This document shows positions 41,940 to 51,578 of a stretch of DNA of 64,000 bases, piece by piece (position 1 is the stretch's first letter; the number at the start of each line of letters is the position of its first letter). Origin of the DNA: Legionella tucsonensis (lineage in GTDB: Bacteria > Pseudomonadota > Gammaproteobacteria > Legionellales > Legionellaceae). The position numbers and the translations under genes were made by a program. The stretch lies in contig NZ_LNZA01000001.1 of assembly GCF_001468035.1 (NCBI RefSeq), forward strand, positions 1,555,313 to 1,619,312, read 5' to 3'. The notes beneath the pieces were generated by a model. It had not been told where the DNA came from. It saw nothing but the letters and a program-made list of their open reading frames with translations, and made no database searches.

Positions 41940-42036
41940 TGAAATAATACGAAACTTCCTGAGATACAGTAGCCTGTGTGCAGCAAAGACGAACTCTGCT
42001 TTCACTCAAGCTACACATTTTTAAAGTAGATTTGAT

Positions 42037-43380
42037 ATGGCTAAAAAATTATACATTAAAACCAACGGCTGCCAGATGAATGAATACGATTCAACTAAAA
42101 TGGCAGAAGTTTTGTTGCAGTCGCATGGCTTAGTTAAAACGGAACACGTTGAAGAAGCAGATGTGATCTTACTCAATACGTGTTCTATTCGCGAAAAAGC
42201 ACAAGAGAAAGTTTTTTCTCAATTGGGACAGTGGCGTGAATATAAAGCTAAAAATCCTCATGTAGTTATTGGTGTAGGCGGCTGTGTTGCAAGTCAAGAA
42301 GGTGAAGACATTATTAAAAGAGCCCCCTTTGTCGATATCGTTTTTGGGCCACAAACATTACATCGACTTCCAGCATTACTCAATGAGCGAATAGAAAAGA
42401 AAAAATCCGTTGTTGATATCAGCTTTCCAGAAATTGAAAAATTTGATCATCTGCCAGCACCTAGAGCTGAAGGACCCTCGGCATTTGTTTCGATTATGGA
42501 AGGCTGCAGCAAATACTGCAGTTTTTGTGTTGTACCCTATACTCGCGGTACAGAAATTAGTCGTCCTTTTGATGATGTACTTGCTGAGTGTTATCAATTG
42601 GCAATACAAGGTGTCAGAGAAATCAATTTATTGGGACAAAATGTTAATGATTACCGTGGTGTGATGGAAAATGGTGATATCGCTGACCTGGCACTATTAA
42701 TTCATTATCTTGCTGCAATAGAAGGTATAGGCAGAATTCGTTTTACTACATCCCATCCTTTGGCGTTCTCAGATAATTTAATTAATGCCTATGCAGAAGT
42801 CCCTGAATTGGCGAATCATCTACATCTACCTGTACAAAGCGGTTCTGATCGCATTTTAGGGCTAATGAAGCGTGGTTATACTGCTTTGGAGTTCAAATCC
42901 AAAATCAGGAAATTACGTAAAGTGCGCCCAGACATTCGTTTATCAACAGACATTATTGTTGGTTTTCCAGGAGAAACAGATAAAGATTTTCAGGACACCA
43001 TGGATTTGGTTCATGAAATAGGTTTCGATACCTCATTTAGCTTTATTTACAGTCCAAGACCAGGTACTCCAGCTGCAAATTTACCAGATGACACCCCTAT
43101 AGAAGTAAAAAAGCAAAGACTGCAGATATTACAAAACAGGCTACTATTACAAGCCTCACGGTACAGTCAATCTATGATAGGAAGCACACAGAAAATATTA
43201 GTTACCGGACACTCTAAAAAAGACTTCCAACAGCTTTCTGGCCGTACTGAATGCAATCGGGTAGTGAATTTTGATGGCCCTGCTCATTTGATAGGACAAT
43301 TCGTCGATGTTCAAATCAATGATGCATTGCCTAACTCATTACGGGGACGTCTCATGACAGTTGATACTGAAGCGATTTGA
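42037..43380 (+). CDS. miaB: tRNA-2-methylthio-N6-dimethylallyladenosine synthase MiaB
   Basis: MiaB methylthiolates i6A37 of tRNAs reading UNN codons. The 447-residue protein has an N-terminal UPF0004 domain with three Cys for the auxiliary cluster ([32 protein letters not shown]), the radical-SAM [16 protein letters not shown], and a C-terminal TRAM domain. Its TGA overlaps the ATG of rluD by one base. Confidence 0.98.
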   Translation: MAKKLYIKTNGCQMNEYDSTKMAEVLLQSHGLVKTEHVEEADVILLNTCSIREKAQEKVFSQLGQWREYKAKNPHVVIGVGGCVASQEGEDIIKRAPFVDIVFGPQTLHRLPALLNERIEKKKSVVDISFPEIEKFDHLPAPRAEGPSAFVSIMEGCSKYCSFCVVPYTRGTEISRPFDDVLAECYQLAIQGVREINLLGQNVNDYRGVMENGDIADLALLIHYLAAIEGIGRIRFTTSHPLAFSDNLINAYAEVPELANHLHLPVQSGSDRILGLMKRGYTALEFKSKIRKLRKVRPDIRLSTDIIVGFPGETDKDFQDTMDLVHEIGFDTSFSFIYSPRPGTPAANLPDDTPIEVKKQRLQILQNRLLLQASRYSQSMIGSTQKILVTGHSKKDFQQLSGRTECNRVVNFDGPAHLIGQFVDVQINDALPNSLRGRLMTVDTEAI

Positions 43381-44345
43381 TGATAGAGCATATTCATAAA
43401 CAATTAACTGTTCCGCGCGAGCATCACAATCAGCGTATTGACAGCGTACTCGCCTCTTTACTGCCTGACTACTCACGTTCGCAAATCAGCACTTGGATTA
43501 AAAACCGTACAATAACACTTAATCAAAAGCCATGCAAACCTAAAGACAAAGCTTTGGGTGGAGATATAATTGAGATTAATGTTGATTTTACTTTAATGGA
43601 AAAGGATTTTAGTCATTGTATTCCCGAAGAAATTCCCTTAAATATCGTTTATGAGGATGAACACATTTTAGTACTCAACAAACCTGCAAACATGGTCGTT
43701 CATCCTGGGGCAGGAAATAAAGAGCACACATTAGTCAATGCATTGTTGCATCATGCACCATCCCTACATCATTTACCCAGAGCGGGTATTATTCATCGAT
43801 TAGACAAAGATACAACGGGCCTATTAGTCGTAGCAAAAACACTACCCGCGCATACTTCTTTAATACGTCAAATGCAATCTCGTGAGATTCAACGTCATTA
43901 TATTACTTTAGTACAAGGTCATATTATTTCTGGAGGTACAATTGATACGGGTTTTGGGAGAAACCCACGAAATCGATTAAAAATGGCAGTTCAAGAGCAA
44001 GGAAGACAAGCAATAACTCATTATTTTGTAAAAAAACAATATCAGGATTTTACTTTATTAGACGTTAAGCTAATGACTGGACGAACTCATCAAATTAGAG
44101 TCCATTTGGCCTACATCAATCATCCAGTAGTTGGCGATCCACTTTATGGGGGACGTATGCGATTTCCAGCCCAGGCAACTGAGCAATTGCGCGCCCTGTT
44201 GCAACATTTTAAAAGACAAGCACTGCATGCATGTACGCTCTCACTTTATCATCCAAAAAAAGAAAATGAATTGACGTTTAAGGCTCCAATACCTGATGAT
44301 TTTAACCTTCTTCTTAACACATTGGACGAGCATTATGAAGACTAA
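43380..44345 (+). CDS. rluD: 23S rRNA pseudouridine synthase RluD
   Basis: RluD makes pseudouridines 1911/1915/1917 in helix 69 of 23S rRNA. The 321-residue protein has an N-terminal S4 domain (NQRIDSVLASLLPDYSRSQISTWIKN), the catalytic Asp in IIHRLDKDTTGLLVVAKT, and the motif LMTGRTHQIRVHLAYINHPVVGDPLYGG. It starts inside the miaB stop codon and overlaps pgeF by 11 bases, the common rluD-pgeF pairing. Confidence 0.95.
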   Translation: MIEHIHKQLTVPREHHNQRIDSVLASLLPDYSRSQISTWIKNRTITLNQKPCKPKDKALGGDIIEINVDFTLMEKDFSHCIPEEIPLNIVYEDEHILVLNKPANMVVHPGAGNKEHTLVNALLHHAPSLHHLPRAGIIHRLDKDTTGLLVVAKTLPAHTSLIRQMQSREIQRHYITLVQGHIISGGTIDTGFGRNPRNRLKMAVQEQGRQAITHYFVKKQYQDFTLLDVKLMTGRTHQIRVHLAYINHPVVGDPLYGGRMRFPAQATEQLRALLQHFKRQALHACTLSLYHPKKENELTFKAPIPDDFNLLLNTLDEHYED

Positions 44346-45072
44346 CCTAGCTAATTGGCCAGCGCCAAAAAATGTCACAGCCCTGAGTACAACTCGTTTA
44401 TCAGGATATAGCGAAGCTCCTTATGACAGCAACAACCTGGGCTTGAATGTAGGGGACAATGATCACCATGTACTGCAAAACAGGCAACAGCTTGTAGAGT
44501 TGTTACAACTTCCCGGAGAGCCGCAATGGTTACATCAAACACATGGAACTCATTGTGTTATTGCAGAAGAAGATCTAAACAGAAATGCTGATGCCTCTAT
44601 AACCCGTTCCATGAAACATCCTTTAGTCATTCTTACTGCTGATTGCTTACCCATCATGCTCTGTAATGTGCAAGGCACAGAGATTGCAGCAATTCATGCT
44701 GGTTGGAAGGGATTAGCTCATGGTATCATTGAAAAAACACTCGATAAAATGAAGAGTTCAGAGTCAGAGATGTTAGCCTGGATAGGACCCTCAATTTGTC
44801 AAAAGTGTTATGAAGTCGGAGAAGAAGTATATCAAATTTTTACCGAGATATATCCTTTAAGTAAACAGGCATTTACACCCGTTCATGGAAAATGGCTGGC
44901 TAATTTGCCTCTAATTGCTGAAATTGTTTTGAACTTAAAAGGGATAAAAGCCGTTTATCAGTCTGGTTTATGCACTTTTGAGTTAAAAAGTGAGTTGTAT
45001 TCCTATCGAAGAACGTCACAAACAGGTAGAATAGCTACCTTAATTTGGTTTAATGATCAACATCAGGATTAA
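44335..45072 (+). CDS. pgeF: Peptidoglycan editing factor / purine nucleosidase-like PgeF (YfiH)
   Basis: This 245-residue laccase-domain protein of the YfiH family has been linked both to peptidoglycan precursor editing and to purine nucleoside phosphorylase activity. Metal-site motifs are HQTHGTHCVIAEED, LTADCLPIMLCN, AAIHAGWKGLAHGIIEKTL, and WIGPSICQKCYEVGEEV. ATG 44335 (MKTNLANWPAPKNV) fits the family start and overlaps rluD; the frame opens 13 codons earlier. Confidence 0.93.
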   Translation: MKTNLANWPAPKNVTALSTTRLSGYSEAPYDSNNLGLNVGDNDHHVLQNRQQLVELLQLPGEPQWLHQTHGTHCVIAEEDLNRNADASITRSMKHPLVILTADCLPIMLCNVQGTEIAAIHAGWKGLAHGIIEKTLDKMKSSESEMLAWIGPSICQKCYEVGEEVYQIFTEIYPLSKQAFTPVHGKWLANLPLIAEIVLNLKGIKAVYQSGLCTFELKSELYSYRRTSQTGRIATLIWFNDQHQD

Positions 45073-45077
45073 TAATT

Positions 45078-46466
45078 ATGATAAAACATATCAAATTCAT
45101 TATAAGTAGCCTGCTTCTTTTAACAACCTCGTTAACTTATGCGGCTAATGAAACAGTACCTACATCCATACCTAGTTTGGCCCCTGTCTTAAAGAATATT
45201 ATGCCTGCAATTGTGAATGTTGCGGTACAAGGTTATTTACCCGCTAATACAACATCCCCTGGTGCTGGAAATGATGAAGAAGCCCAAAACAGCAGACAAC
45301 CACATCAAACAGCTCCTGAAAAAGGGCGTAAATTTGAAAGTATAGGTTCTGGTGTGATTGTGGATGCAAAAAATGGGATTATTATTACTAACGATCACGT
45401 CATTCGTAACGCAAATCTTGTCACAATTACGTTACAAGATGGCCGACGTTTAAAAGCGAAACTGATTGGTAGTGATAGCGAAACAGATTTAGCCATATTA
45501 AAAATTAATGCTACCAATCTAAAATCTTTGCCTATAGGGGATTCTGATCAATTGCAAGTAGGTGATTTTGTAGTAGCAATTGGCAATCCTTTTGGCTTAA
45601 ACAGTTTTGGTAACAGCCAGTCTGCAACGTTTGGTATTGTGAGTGCCTTAAAACGCAGCGACTTAAACATTGAAGGAGTAGAAAACTTTATCCAAACTGA
45701 CGCTGCAATTAATCCAGGTAATTCTGGTGGTGCGTTAGTCAATACTAAAGGAGAATTGATTGGGATTAATACTGCAATTCTTTCTCCTTATGGTGGTAAC
45801 GTAGGGATAGGTTTTGCTATCCCCATCAATATGGCAAAAGATGTAGCGCAACAAATCATTAAATTTGGCTCTATTCATCGGGGTTTGATGGGTATATTCG
45901 TTCAGCATTTAACCCCTGAGCTTGCTCATTCCCTAGGATATCCAGAAGATTTCCAAGGTGCACTGGTATCACAAGTTAATCCAAACTCTCCTGCTGAGCG
46001 TTCTGGTTTAAAATCAGGCGATATTATTACCCAAATTAACAATACAAAAATCACTCAAGCGACTCAGGTCAAAACAACGATTAGTCTCTTGCGTGTAGGT
46101 TCAAACGTTAAAATGGTCGTTCAACGTGATGGCAAAACCATTACGCTGGATGCAGTCGTTACTGACATTAAATCACACGAACAAAAACTACAATCAGAGA
46201 ATCCTTTTCTTTATGGGCTGGCATTAAGAAACTTTGAGCAAGAAACACCACCTCATGGTAACGTCATTGGTGTGCAAGTCGTTGGTGCCTCAGAAACAAG
46301 TGCAGGATGGCGTGCTGGTTTAAGACCTGGAGACATTATTATCTCTGCGAACAAAGCTCCAATTAAAGACGTTAAATCATTACAACAAATGGCCCTACAT
46401 AAAAAAAATGAGTTATTAGTTCAAATATTACGTGGACCAGGTGCCATGTATTTATTGATCATCTAA
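45078..46466 (+). CDS. Periplasmic serine protease, DegP/DegQ (HtrA) family
   Basis: This 462-residue protease/chaperone handles misfolded envelope proteins. A signal peptide (FIISSLLLLTTSLTYA) is followed by a Pro/Gln-rich LA-loop region and a trypsin-like domain with catalytic His in TNDHVI, Asp in ETDLAIL and Ser in NPGNSGGALVN. Two PDZ domains follow (PEDFQGALVSQVNPNSPAERSGLKSGD; GVQVVGASETSAGWRAGLRPGD). It begins 5 bases after pgeF, so it may share that transcript. DegQ and DegP cannot be separated with certainty. Confidence 0.95.
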   Translation: MIKHIKFIISSLLLLTTSLTYAANETVPTSIPSLAPVLKNIMPAIVNVAVQGYLPANTTSPGAGNDEEAQNSRQPHQTAPEKGRKFESIGSGVIVDAKNGIIITNDHVIRNANLVTITLQDGRRLKAKLIGSDSETDLAILKINATNLKSLPIGDSDQLQVGDFVVAIGNPFGLNSFGNSQSATFGIVSALKRSDLNIEGVENFIQTDAAINPGNSGGALVNTKGELIGINTAILSPYGGNVGIGFAIPINMAKDVAQQIIKFGSIHRGLMGIFVQHLTPELAHSLGYPEDFQGALVSQVNPNSPAERSGLKSGDIITQINNTKITQATQVKTTISLLRVGSNVKMVVQRDGKTITLDAVVTDIKSHEQKLQSENPFLYGLALRNFEQETPPHGNVIGVQVVGASETSAGWRAGLRPGDIIISANKAPIKDVKSLQQMALHKKNELLVQILRGPGAMYLLII

Positions 46467-46483
46467 CTTACGAAACAATTTAT

Positions 46484-46510
46484 CCTGGGTGAAGCACAGC
46501 GGAACCCAGG
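46484..46510. repeat. Second copy of the CCTGGGT hairpin repeat
   Basis: CCTGGGT (46484-46490) pairs with ACCCAGG (46504-46510) around GAAGCACAGCGGA, 17 bases after the protease stop codon. It shares GCACAGC, AACCCAGG and a trailing CTCCTA with the hairpin at 39376-39402, so the two are copies of one dispersed element. Confidence 0.6.
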
Positions 46511-46660
46511 ACTCCTCTCCTACGCGAACTTCCAAGAAAAGTTAGATAGACTTCATGAAAAGTACTGCTTAACAAGCGACTTCAAATACCTGAGACTCAG
46601 AACCTCAACTGTTATGCAGATATCGATCTTAAAGTATAAAAGTTAATACAAATTAGTTAA

Positions 46661-47221
46661 TTACAAGTTCAATGAGCCAGGAATGCTTGCTATTTCTTCC
46701 TCAAAAAACTGGAGAGGAATCTTCCTTGCATTAGATACATCTAAAGAAAACTCCAGGTGATTCATAATGAGTTCGTTAACTATCATAGTCACCATGGTCA
46801 AAACTAAAGTGGTTAATAAAAAAATTTCATAGTTTATATCCAATTTGAGAGCTAAAAGAGATGCCAGGAATAAGCCCAAACAACAGGATATTCTATTTCT
46901 AATGGTTTTATTCCAATAAAACGGACCGCTTTTTTCGTTTCGCAATCTTTGTTCAAGCCTCAATTTCGCAAGTTGATTTTCTTTGTAATTATGATAATCC
47001 GAAGCTTTCTCTCGAAGCTCTTTATAAGTGTGAGGGAAGAAAAAACAATTGGCTTTCTGGCTTATCCAGTTAAACCGTTTGCAACTTAAGGCGAAAGAAA
47101 CCATATCGTTTGGCTTAAGGATATAATTCTTATCTTTATTGCGTGCATTAAGAATCTCCAATAGCATCTCGCTAGCTAATTCATCAAAAGGACTTTGATT
47201 TTGTTGATTGATGTTATGCAT
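46661..47221 (-). CDS. F-box protein with membrane hairpin, candidate effector
   Basis: Residues 11-53 read as a eukaryotic F-box: SPFDELASEMLLEILNAR then NDMVSFALSCKRFNWISQ, matching LPxEllxeIlxxL...lslVCKrwxxi, with a short insert between. F-box proteins bind Skp1 and recruit SCF ubiquitin ligase; bacteria have no such machinery, so a host target is implied. Residues ~110-152 contain two adjacent hydrophobic helices (CCLGLFLASLLALKL; FLLTTLVLTMVTMIV) that could anchor it in a host membrane. Length 186. AAAGGAA precedes the ATG. It is an orphan next to tRNA-Met, away from core operons. Dot/Icm delivery is inferred from Legionella practice. Confidence 0.75.
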   Translation of the reverse strand: MHNINQQNQSPFDELASEMLLEILNARNKDKNYILKPNDMVSFALSCKRFNWISQKANCFFFPHTYKELREKASDYHNYKENQLAKLRLEQRLRNEKSGPFYWNKTIRNRISCCLGLFLASLLALKLDINYEIFLLTTLVLTMVTMIVNELIMNHLEFSLDVSNARKIPLQFFEEEIASIPGSLNL

Positions 47222-47605
47222 CGACTTTTCCTTTATTTTTAGCAGAAACCTTTTGCTTAACTATGAATTTCAAAAAAAGTATTTGGGTATATATCCTCAG
47301 TCCGCCAAATCACCCGACAATACTCAATAAGTTTTTAACTCTCTCATTTAAGATAAATTTTTAATAAATAGAGGTCCAATATTTTATGTAATTAAAGTTC
47401 TAAATTTCCTAATTGAGAGTTCGACTGACATTTTTTTATTAATCGATTGATTATGCTTTTGTTTTATTACCATCAGTAAATAGTGACCTTAAGCCATTAT
47501 AAAAAATGATTAAGTATACTTTAGGAATAATCATAAAAAAATCAAAAAAAATAGGATAACAGACTTGACAATTTTCCATTAAAACGACAAAATCACGCGT
47601 CTTGT
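47222..47605. other. 384-bp intergenic region between the F-box gene and tRNA-Met
   Basis: A very AT-rich stretch, richer in A+T than its neighbours, that should hold the F-box gene promoter on the left and the tRNA promoter on the right (47565-47593). I see no ORF, repeat pair or terminator of note in 47260-47560. Confidence 0.45.
47565..47593 (+). promoter_or_regulatory. tRNA-Met promoter
   Basis: TTGACA (47565-47570, perfect -35), 17 bases, CAAAAT (47588-47593, four of six), then a GC-rich discriminator CACGCG before the likely start near 47600. GC-rich discriminators are typical of stable-RNA promoters under stringent control. Confidence 0.7.
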
Positions 47606-47682
47606 GGCTATGTAGCTCAGCCGGTTAGAGCGCGGCACTCATAATGCTGAGGTCGGTGGTTCGAGTCCACCCATAGCCACCA
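47606..47682 (+). tRNA. tRNA-Met (CAT), elongator type
   Basis: A 77-base tRNA with encoded CCA. Acceptor arms GGCTATG and CATAGCC pair fully; D arm GCTCAGCCGGTTAGAGC; anticodon stem CGGCA/TGCTG around loop CTCATAA with CAT anticodon; T arm GGTGGTTCGAGTCCACC. CAT is shared by tRNA-Met and tRNA-Ile2. The acceptor pairs 4-69 and 5-68 are U-A and A-U as in E. coli elongator tRNA-Met, not the C-G pairs that TilS recognises in tRNA-Ile2, so elongator Met is favoured. The initiator lacks its 1-72 mismatch here (G-C pair), excluding it. Confidence 0.92.
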
Positions 47683-47866
47683 TTAAATCAATAAGTCACA
47701 ACAAACACCAAATAAAAATTTATACATAAATACATTCATAACAGAACCCTACAATTTTCGTGTCTTTCTTGAGGATCCAGGAACGAATAATTATCATACG
47801 ATTCTCCTGCTATGAAAATCGGGATCTAGACATACTGATTACAGCGAAGATAAATCATATCTGCTT

Positions 47867-49618
47867 ATGCCTGAAACCCTCATATATTGGTTAAGTAACA
47901 TGACAGTACAGGAACAAAAAATTAATCGTGATGTGTTACAAAAAACGATACAAATGCTTCAACAGCATTTTGCAACCCAAGTAGAAATAAACACCATACA
48001 GTTTCTAAGTGAAAAAGAGCGACGTAATATTGTGGCGCGTATCTCGTTAAAGAGTAAATCAAACTCTATTCCCAAAAGCATCATTCTTAAACAATCCCTC
48101 CCTGAAGCATCAGATCGCGATGACAAAGAGGCTTATGCCCGGTTTGCTCGCGATTGGGCTGGTCTTGAGTTTGCAAATCAGATTCATCAAAGTATGCATA
48201 ATGTTCCTCTCTTTTATGGTGGTAATAAAGAATATCGATTTATTCTTATTGAGGATTTGGGAAAGCAGCATATAAGTTTAGTGGACTCTTTAACACTTCC
48301 TTACCGGGATAAAGCAACGCGTGCCTTAAATCGATTTATGAAATCATTAGGAAGCTTGCATGCAGCAAGTTATGGTAAAACAGCAATGTATGAAGCGATG
48401 TTAAAGAAAATTCATGGTAACGTTGAAACACTTCAGGAAGATTTAGACTTTACACGTACTGATTTACTCGAAAAATTGCATGCAGCAAATAAAAAGTTAC
48501 ATTTACCGTTAACAACAGAATGCATTAATGAAGCGAATTCCCTGATTGAATCTTTACTTAAACCAGGCCCATTTACTGTGCTTACCCATGGCGATATTTG
48601 TCCAGATAATGTTTTTGACCATGAAGAAGGGCATGATTTGCAACTTATTGATTTTGAATGGGCCTTTGCACGCAATGCGCTACTCGATGGTACTTATCTT
48701 AGAATGAGCATGCCTACATGTTGGTGTGCCAAATCCATACCTGAAGAAGTCATCATTCCATTAGAGATTATTTATCGAGAAGAGCTCAAACAAACCATTC
48801 CAGCCGCATCAGATGATTTGGCTTATGCTAAAGCCTATAGCGAAGCGTGTGGCTTCTGGTTATTGCAACAAACGCTCCCTTTTCTTGATTCAACTCTGGA
48901 AAAAGACAGAGTGGGGCCATCAGGACCTGTTCCAGAAAATTCACTATGGAAAAACGAAGAAAACTGGGTGAGGCCAAGAGTTTTATCGCGTTTGCAAGCG
49001 TTTATTCACGTTGCATCAAGAAACAATTTATTGCCTCACTTAAAACAAATGGCAACAAACATACTTCTTGAGCTCAAAAAACTCTGGACTGCGAACTCTT
49101 TAGAATTTTATCCCGCCTTTAAAGCATTAAATCAGAAATTTTATATCAGAACTTTTGAACCGGGTGATGAAGCAGAAATCTATCAACTATTTTATGATAC
49201 TGTCCATTCCATCAATTGCAGGGATTATACGAAAGAACAACTCAATGTATGGGCACCTAAAAAACCCAACTTATCCGAATGGCGAAAGTCTCTTGCGAAA
49301 AACTATACCTTTGTAGCTATTGATAAAGAAAGTAACAAAATCATTGGATTCTCAGATTTGGAAAAAAATGGTTACCTCAATCGAGGTTATGTAGATAAGG
49401 ACTATCAAAAACAAGGAGTTGGCAAAGCCTTATTAGAAGCTCGTGAACATACAGCAATAGCCTTAGGGATACCCAAACTTTTTTCAGACGTCAGCATCAC
49501 AGCCAAACCATTTTTTGAAAATCATGGATATAGTACTGAAGCAAAACAAATCAAAGAATTCGGGGGCGTTATGTTCACAAATTATTGTATGACAAAAGTG
49601 TTCACTTTTTCAAAATAG
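47867..49618 (+). CDS. APH-family kinase fused to GNAT acetyltransferase
   Basis: A 583-residue two-domain protein. Residues ~20-400 form an aminoglycoside-phosphotransferase/choline-kinase-like domain: ATP-site RFILIEDLGKQ, Brenner motif LTHGDICPDNVF (HGD 241-243, N248) and the metal Asp in LIDFEWAFA (D262). Residues ~425-583 are a GNAT acetyltransferase (YIRTFEPGDEAEIYQLFYDT; acetyl-CoA loop KQGVGKA at 515-521; FFENHGY near the end), closest in feel to YafP. No signal peptide. The start at 47867 lacks a clear ribosome-binding site; ATG 47900 is an alternative. Substrate unknown; resistance, metabolite or effector roles are all open. Confidence 0.85.
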   Translation: MPETLIYWLSNMTVQEQKINRDVLQKTIQMLQQHFATQVEINTIQFLSEKERRNIVARISLKSKSNSIPKSIILKQSLPEASDRDDKEAYARFARDWAGLEFANQIHQSMHNVPLFYGGNKEYRFILIEDLGKQHISLVDSLTLPYRDKATRALNRFMKSLGSLHAASYGKTAMYEAMLKKIHGNVETLQEDLDFTRTDLLEKLHAANKKLHLPLTTECINEANSLIESLLKPGPFTVLTHGDICPDNVFDHEEGHDLQLIDFEWAFARNALLDGTYLRMSMPTCWCAKSIPEEVIIPLEIIYREELKQTIPAASDDLAYAKAYSEACGFWLLQQTLPFLDSTLEKDRVGPSGPVPENSLWKNEENWVRPRVLSRLQAFIHVASRNNLLPHLKQMATNILLELKKLWTANSLEFYPAFKALNQKFYIRTFEPGDEAEIYQLFYDTVHSINCRDYTKEQLNVWAPKKPNLSEWRKSLAKNYTFVAIDKESNKIIGFSDLEKNGYLNRGYVDKDYQKQGVGKALLEAREHTAIALGIPKLFSDVSITAKPFFENHGYSTEAKQIKEFGGVMFTNYCMTKVFTFSK

Positions 49619-49678
49619 AAAATAAGCGCTATCATAGCCACACTTTGCTTCAAATATGGACTTGGAGCGTTCTTATCT

Positions 49679-49966
49679 ATGGATATTTTTGAAATTATTG
49701 GTACTAAATTAATTAAATTTTTTGATTACATCCAAAGTATTTTAGAACCCAATTATTCTGAAGAAAGTGAAAATACTTTTTTGTCCACTCCTGATTCTTT
49801 AGCTCATACAAAACATAATATTAAAACTCCCCCGCACATGGATCATAAATCGAAATTTCATAGCTTTAAACAAAAGCACCTGGAACAAATATCCGAAAAT
49901 CAATCCTCTGATGTTGAAAATAATGCACCGGGACCGGGGATGCCTACTCCTATAATTGAGAGTTAA
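49679..49966 (+). CDS. Small hypothetical protein, 95 residues
   Basis: I do not recognise this protein. The first ~24 residues (MDIFEIIGTKLIKFFDYIQSIL) would form an amphipathic helix; the rest is Ser/His/Pro-rich and probably disordered, ending GPGMPTPIIES. TTGGAGCG stands about 12 bases before the ATG. It lies 60 bases after the APH-GNAT gene on the same strand and could be co-transcribed. Confidence 0.55.
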   Translation: MDIFEIIGTKLIKFFDYIQSILEPNYSEESENTFLSTPDSLAHTKHNIKTPPHMDHKSKFHSFKQKHLEQISENQSSDVENNAPGPGMPTPIIES

Positions 49967-50246
49967 TTTCGATAATTTTTCTGAATATGCTATTTTTTGT
50001 ACCTAACAAATAAAGTTTTCACTCCACTAATTACCCTAGTTTAAGAAGTAGCATTTCATGTTGAATTTAAGACTTCCCAACTAAAGTGATTTCGCACTAT
50101 TTTTTTCTCATATTATTAATTACAAAAAACCCTAGATACTTTAAATTGAATTTTTGTTATGTTTAATAAAACAATTACATTCGCGCACTGCATAGAGATT
50201 AGCCAGTGTCTTTAAATTCCTTTTTCAAATAGGAGAATAGAATACT

Positions 50247-51527
50247 ATGGAACGGTTAAAATCCTATTTTCTTAAAGACACCACTCTGAAAACTGAAATC
50301 ATTGCGGGAATCACTACTTTTCTAACCATGGTGTATATCGCATTCATTAACCCAAGCATACTTCATGAGGCAGGGATGGACCAGGGAGCAGTATTTACCG
50401 CCACATGTCTTATTACCGCCTTTGCCTGTTTTTTTGCAGGGGTATTTGCTAATACCCCCATTGGCATTGCACCGGGTATGGCATTAAATATCTTCTTTTC
50501 TTATACGGTAGTGCAAGGCATGGGAATCGCTTGGGAACAAGCATTAGCCATTGTTTTTCTTTCAGGTGTTTTATTCTTTTTAATGTCACTTACCCGCCTG
50601 AGACGTCTATTAATCGAAGCCATTCCTCATAATTTACAAATCGCTATCTTAATAGGAATCAGTTTATTAATTGCTTTAATTACTTTACAAAATAATCAAA
50701 TTATTATTGAGGATCAGCATAATTTAATGCGCCTTGGCGAAATTAAACGTCCAGAAAGCGGCTTATTTTTCTTAGGATTTTTACTTATACTGTTTTTAGA
50801 TTATTTTCAAATTCCTGGAGCGATTATCATTGGAATACTCAGTATTTCTCTCTTGAGCCTATTGATGGGTTTATCTACATGGCAGGGATTAATTTCCATG
50901 CCTCCTTCCATGGAGGCTACTTTTTTAAAGCTCGATTTTTCTGGCCTAAATACCGTTCCCGCCTTAAAAGCCACGTTTACCTTTTTTCTAATTGCTGTGT
51001 TTGATGCCACGGGAACCTTGATCGGCTTATTAAATCCTTCTGTATTTAAACAACAAAAAAATTATTCCAAACGTCTTAGCAATTGTCTAACCGTTGATGC
51101 AGCTGCCTCAGCTGTAGCAGGATTATTAGGCTCTGCAAGCACCTCACCTTACATCGAGTCTGCAGCAGGAATTGAAGCAGGTGGACGCGGTGGAATAACA
51201 GCCATAGTCATTGCGATCGGTTTTCTCCTTATGTTATTTTTTTCACCTTTAGCGCGAATGATTCCTAACTTTGCAGTAGGCCCAGCTCTTTTGTATGTGG
51301 CGTGTTGTATGATGAAACACCTCACTGATATGAAGTTACATGATGTAAGTGAAACAGCCCCTTGTATGGTTACCATCATGATGATTCCTTTTACTGCATC
51401 TATTGCTGATGGAATTGGTGGAGGTATTATTCTCTATACTTTATTAAAGCTGTTGACACGACAAAAAATTAATTTTTTACTCTTCATATTAAGTATTGTT
51501 TTTGTAATATTTTTTCTAGTAAGTTAA
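50247..51527 (+). CDS. NCS2-family purine permease (AzgA-like)
   Basis: A 426-residue inner-membrane transporter with 12-14 predicted helices. ITTFLTMVYIAFINPSIL, NTPIGIAPGMALNIFFSYTVVQGMG and the GTLIGLLNP / AAASAVAGLLGSASTSPYIESAAGIEAGGRGG region are AzgA signatures, the family that imports adenine, guanine and hypoxanthine with protons. AGGAG precedes the ATG. Upstream (49967-50246) is AT-rich with a small CACTG/CAGTG hairpin at 50186-50208 and no purine riboswitch that I can see. Purine salvage could serve intracellular growth. Confidence 0.92.
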   Translation: MERLKSYFLKDTTLKTEIIAGITTFLTMVYIAFINPSILHEAGMDQGAVFTATCLITAFACFFAGVFANTPIGIAPGMALNIFFSYTVVQGMGIAWEQALAIVFLSGVLFFLMSLTRLRRLLIEAIPHNLQIAILIGISLLIALITLQNNQIIIEDQHNLMRLGEIKRPESGLFFLGFLLILFLDYFQIPGAIIIGILSISLLSLLMGLSTWQGLISMPPSMEATFLKLDFSGLNTVPALKATFTFFLIAVFDATGTLIGLLNPSVFKQQKNYSKRLSNCLTVDAAASAVAGLLGSASTSPYIESAAGIEAGGRGGITAIVIAIGFLLMLFFSPLARMIPNFAVGPALLYVACCMMKHLTDMKLHDVSETAPCMVTIMMIPFTASIADGIGGGIILYTLLKLLTRQKINFLLFILSIVFVIFFLVS

Positions 51528-51578
51528 AACAGGCTTTTAACTTACTCGTTTGTAAAATTGATCACAAGGATATTTGGG

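Noticed and set aside
47606-47682. tRNA-Ile2 (lysidine-modified CAT)
   Set aside because: The acceptor pairs 4-69 and 5-68 are U-A and A-U, the elongator tRNA-Met pattern, rather than the C-G pairs recognised by TilS.
49967-50246. Purine riboswitch before the purine permease
   Set aside because: I could not find the three-way junction core or paired P2/P3 loops; only a small CACTG/CAGTG hairpin is present.
51574-51578. TTG start for the 71-codon frame
   Set aside because: The Shine-Dalgarno spacing suits the ATG at 51579 in another frame; the TTG frame's first codons look like untranslated leader.
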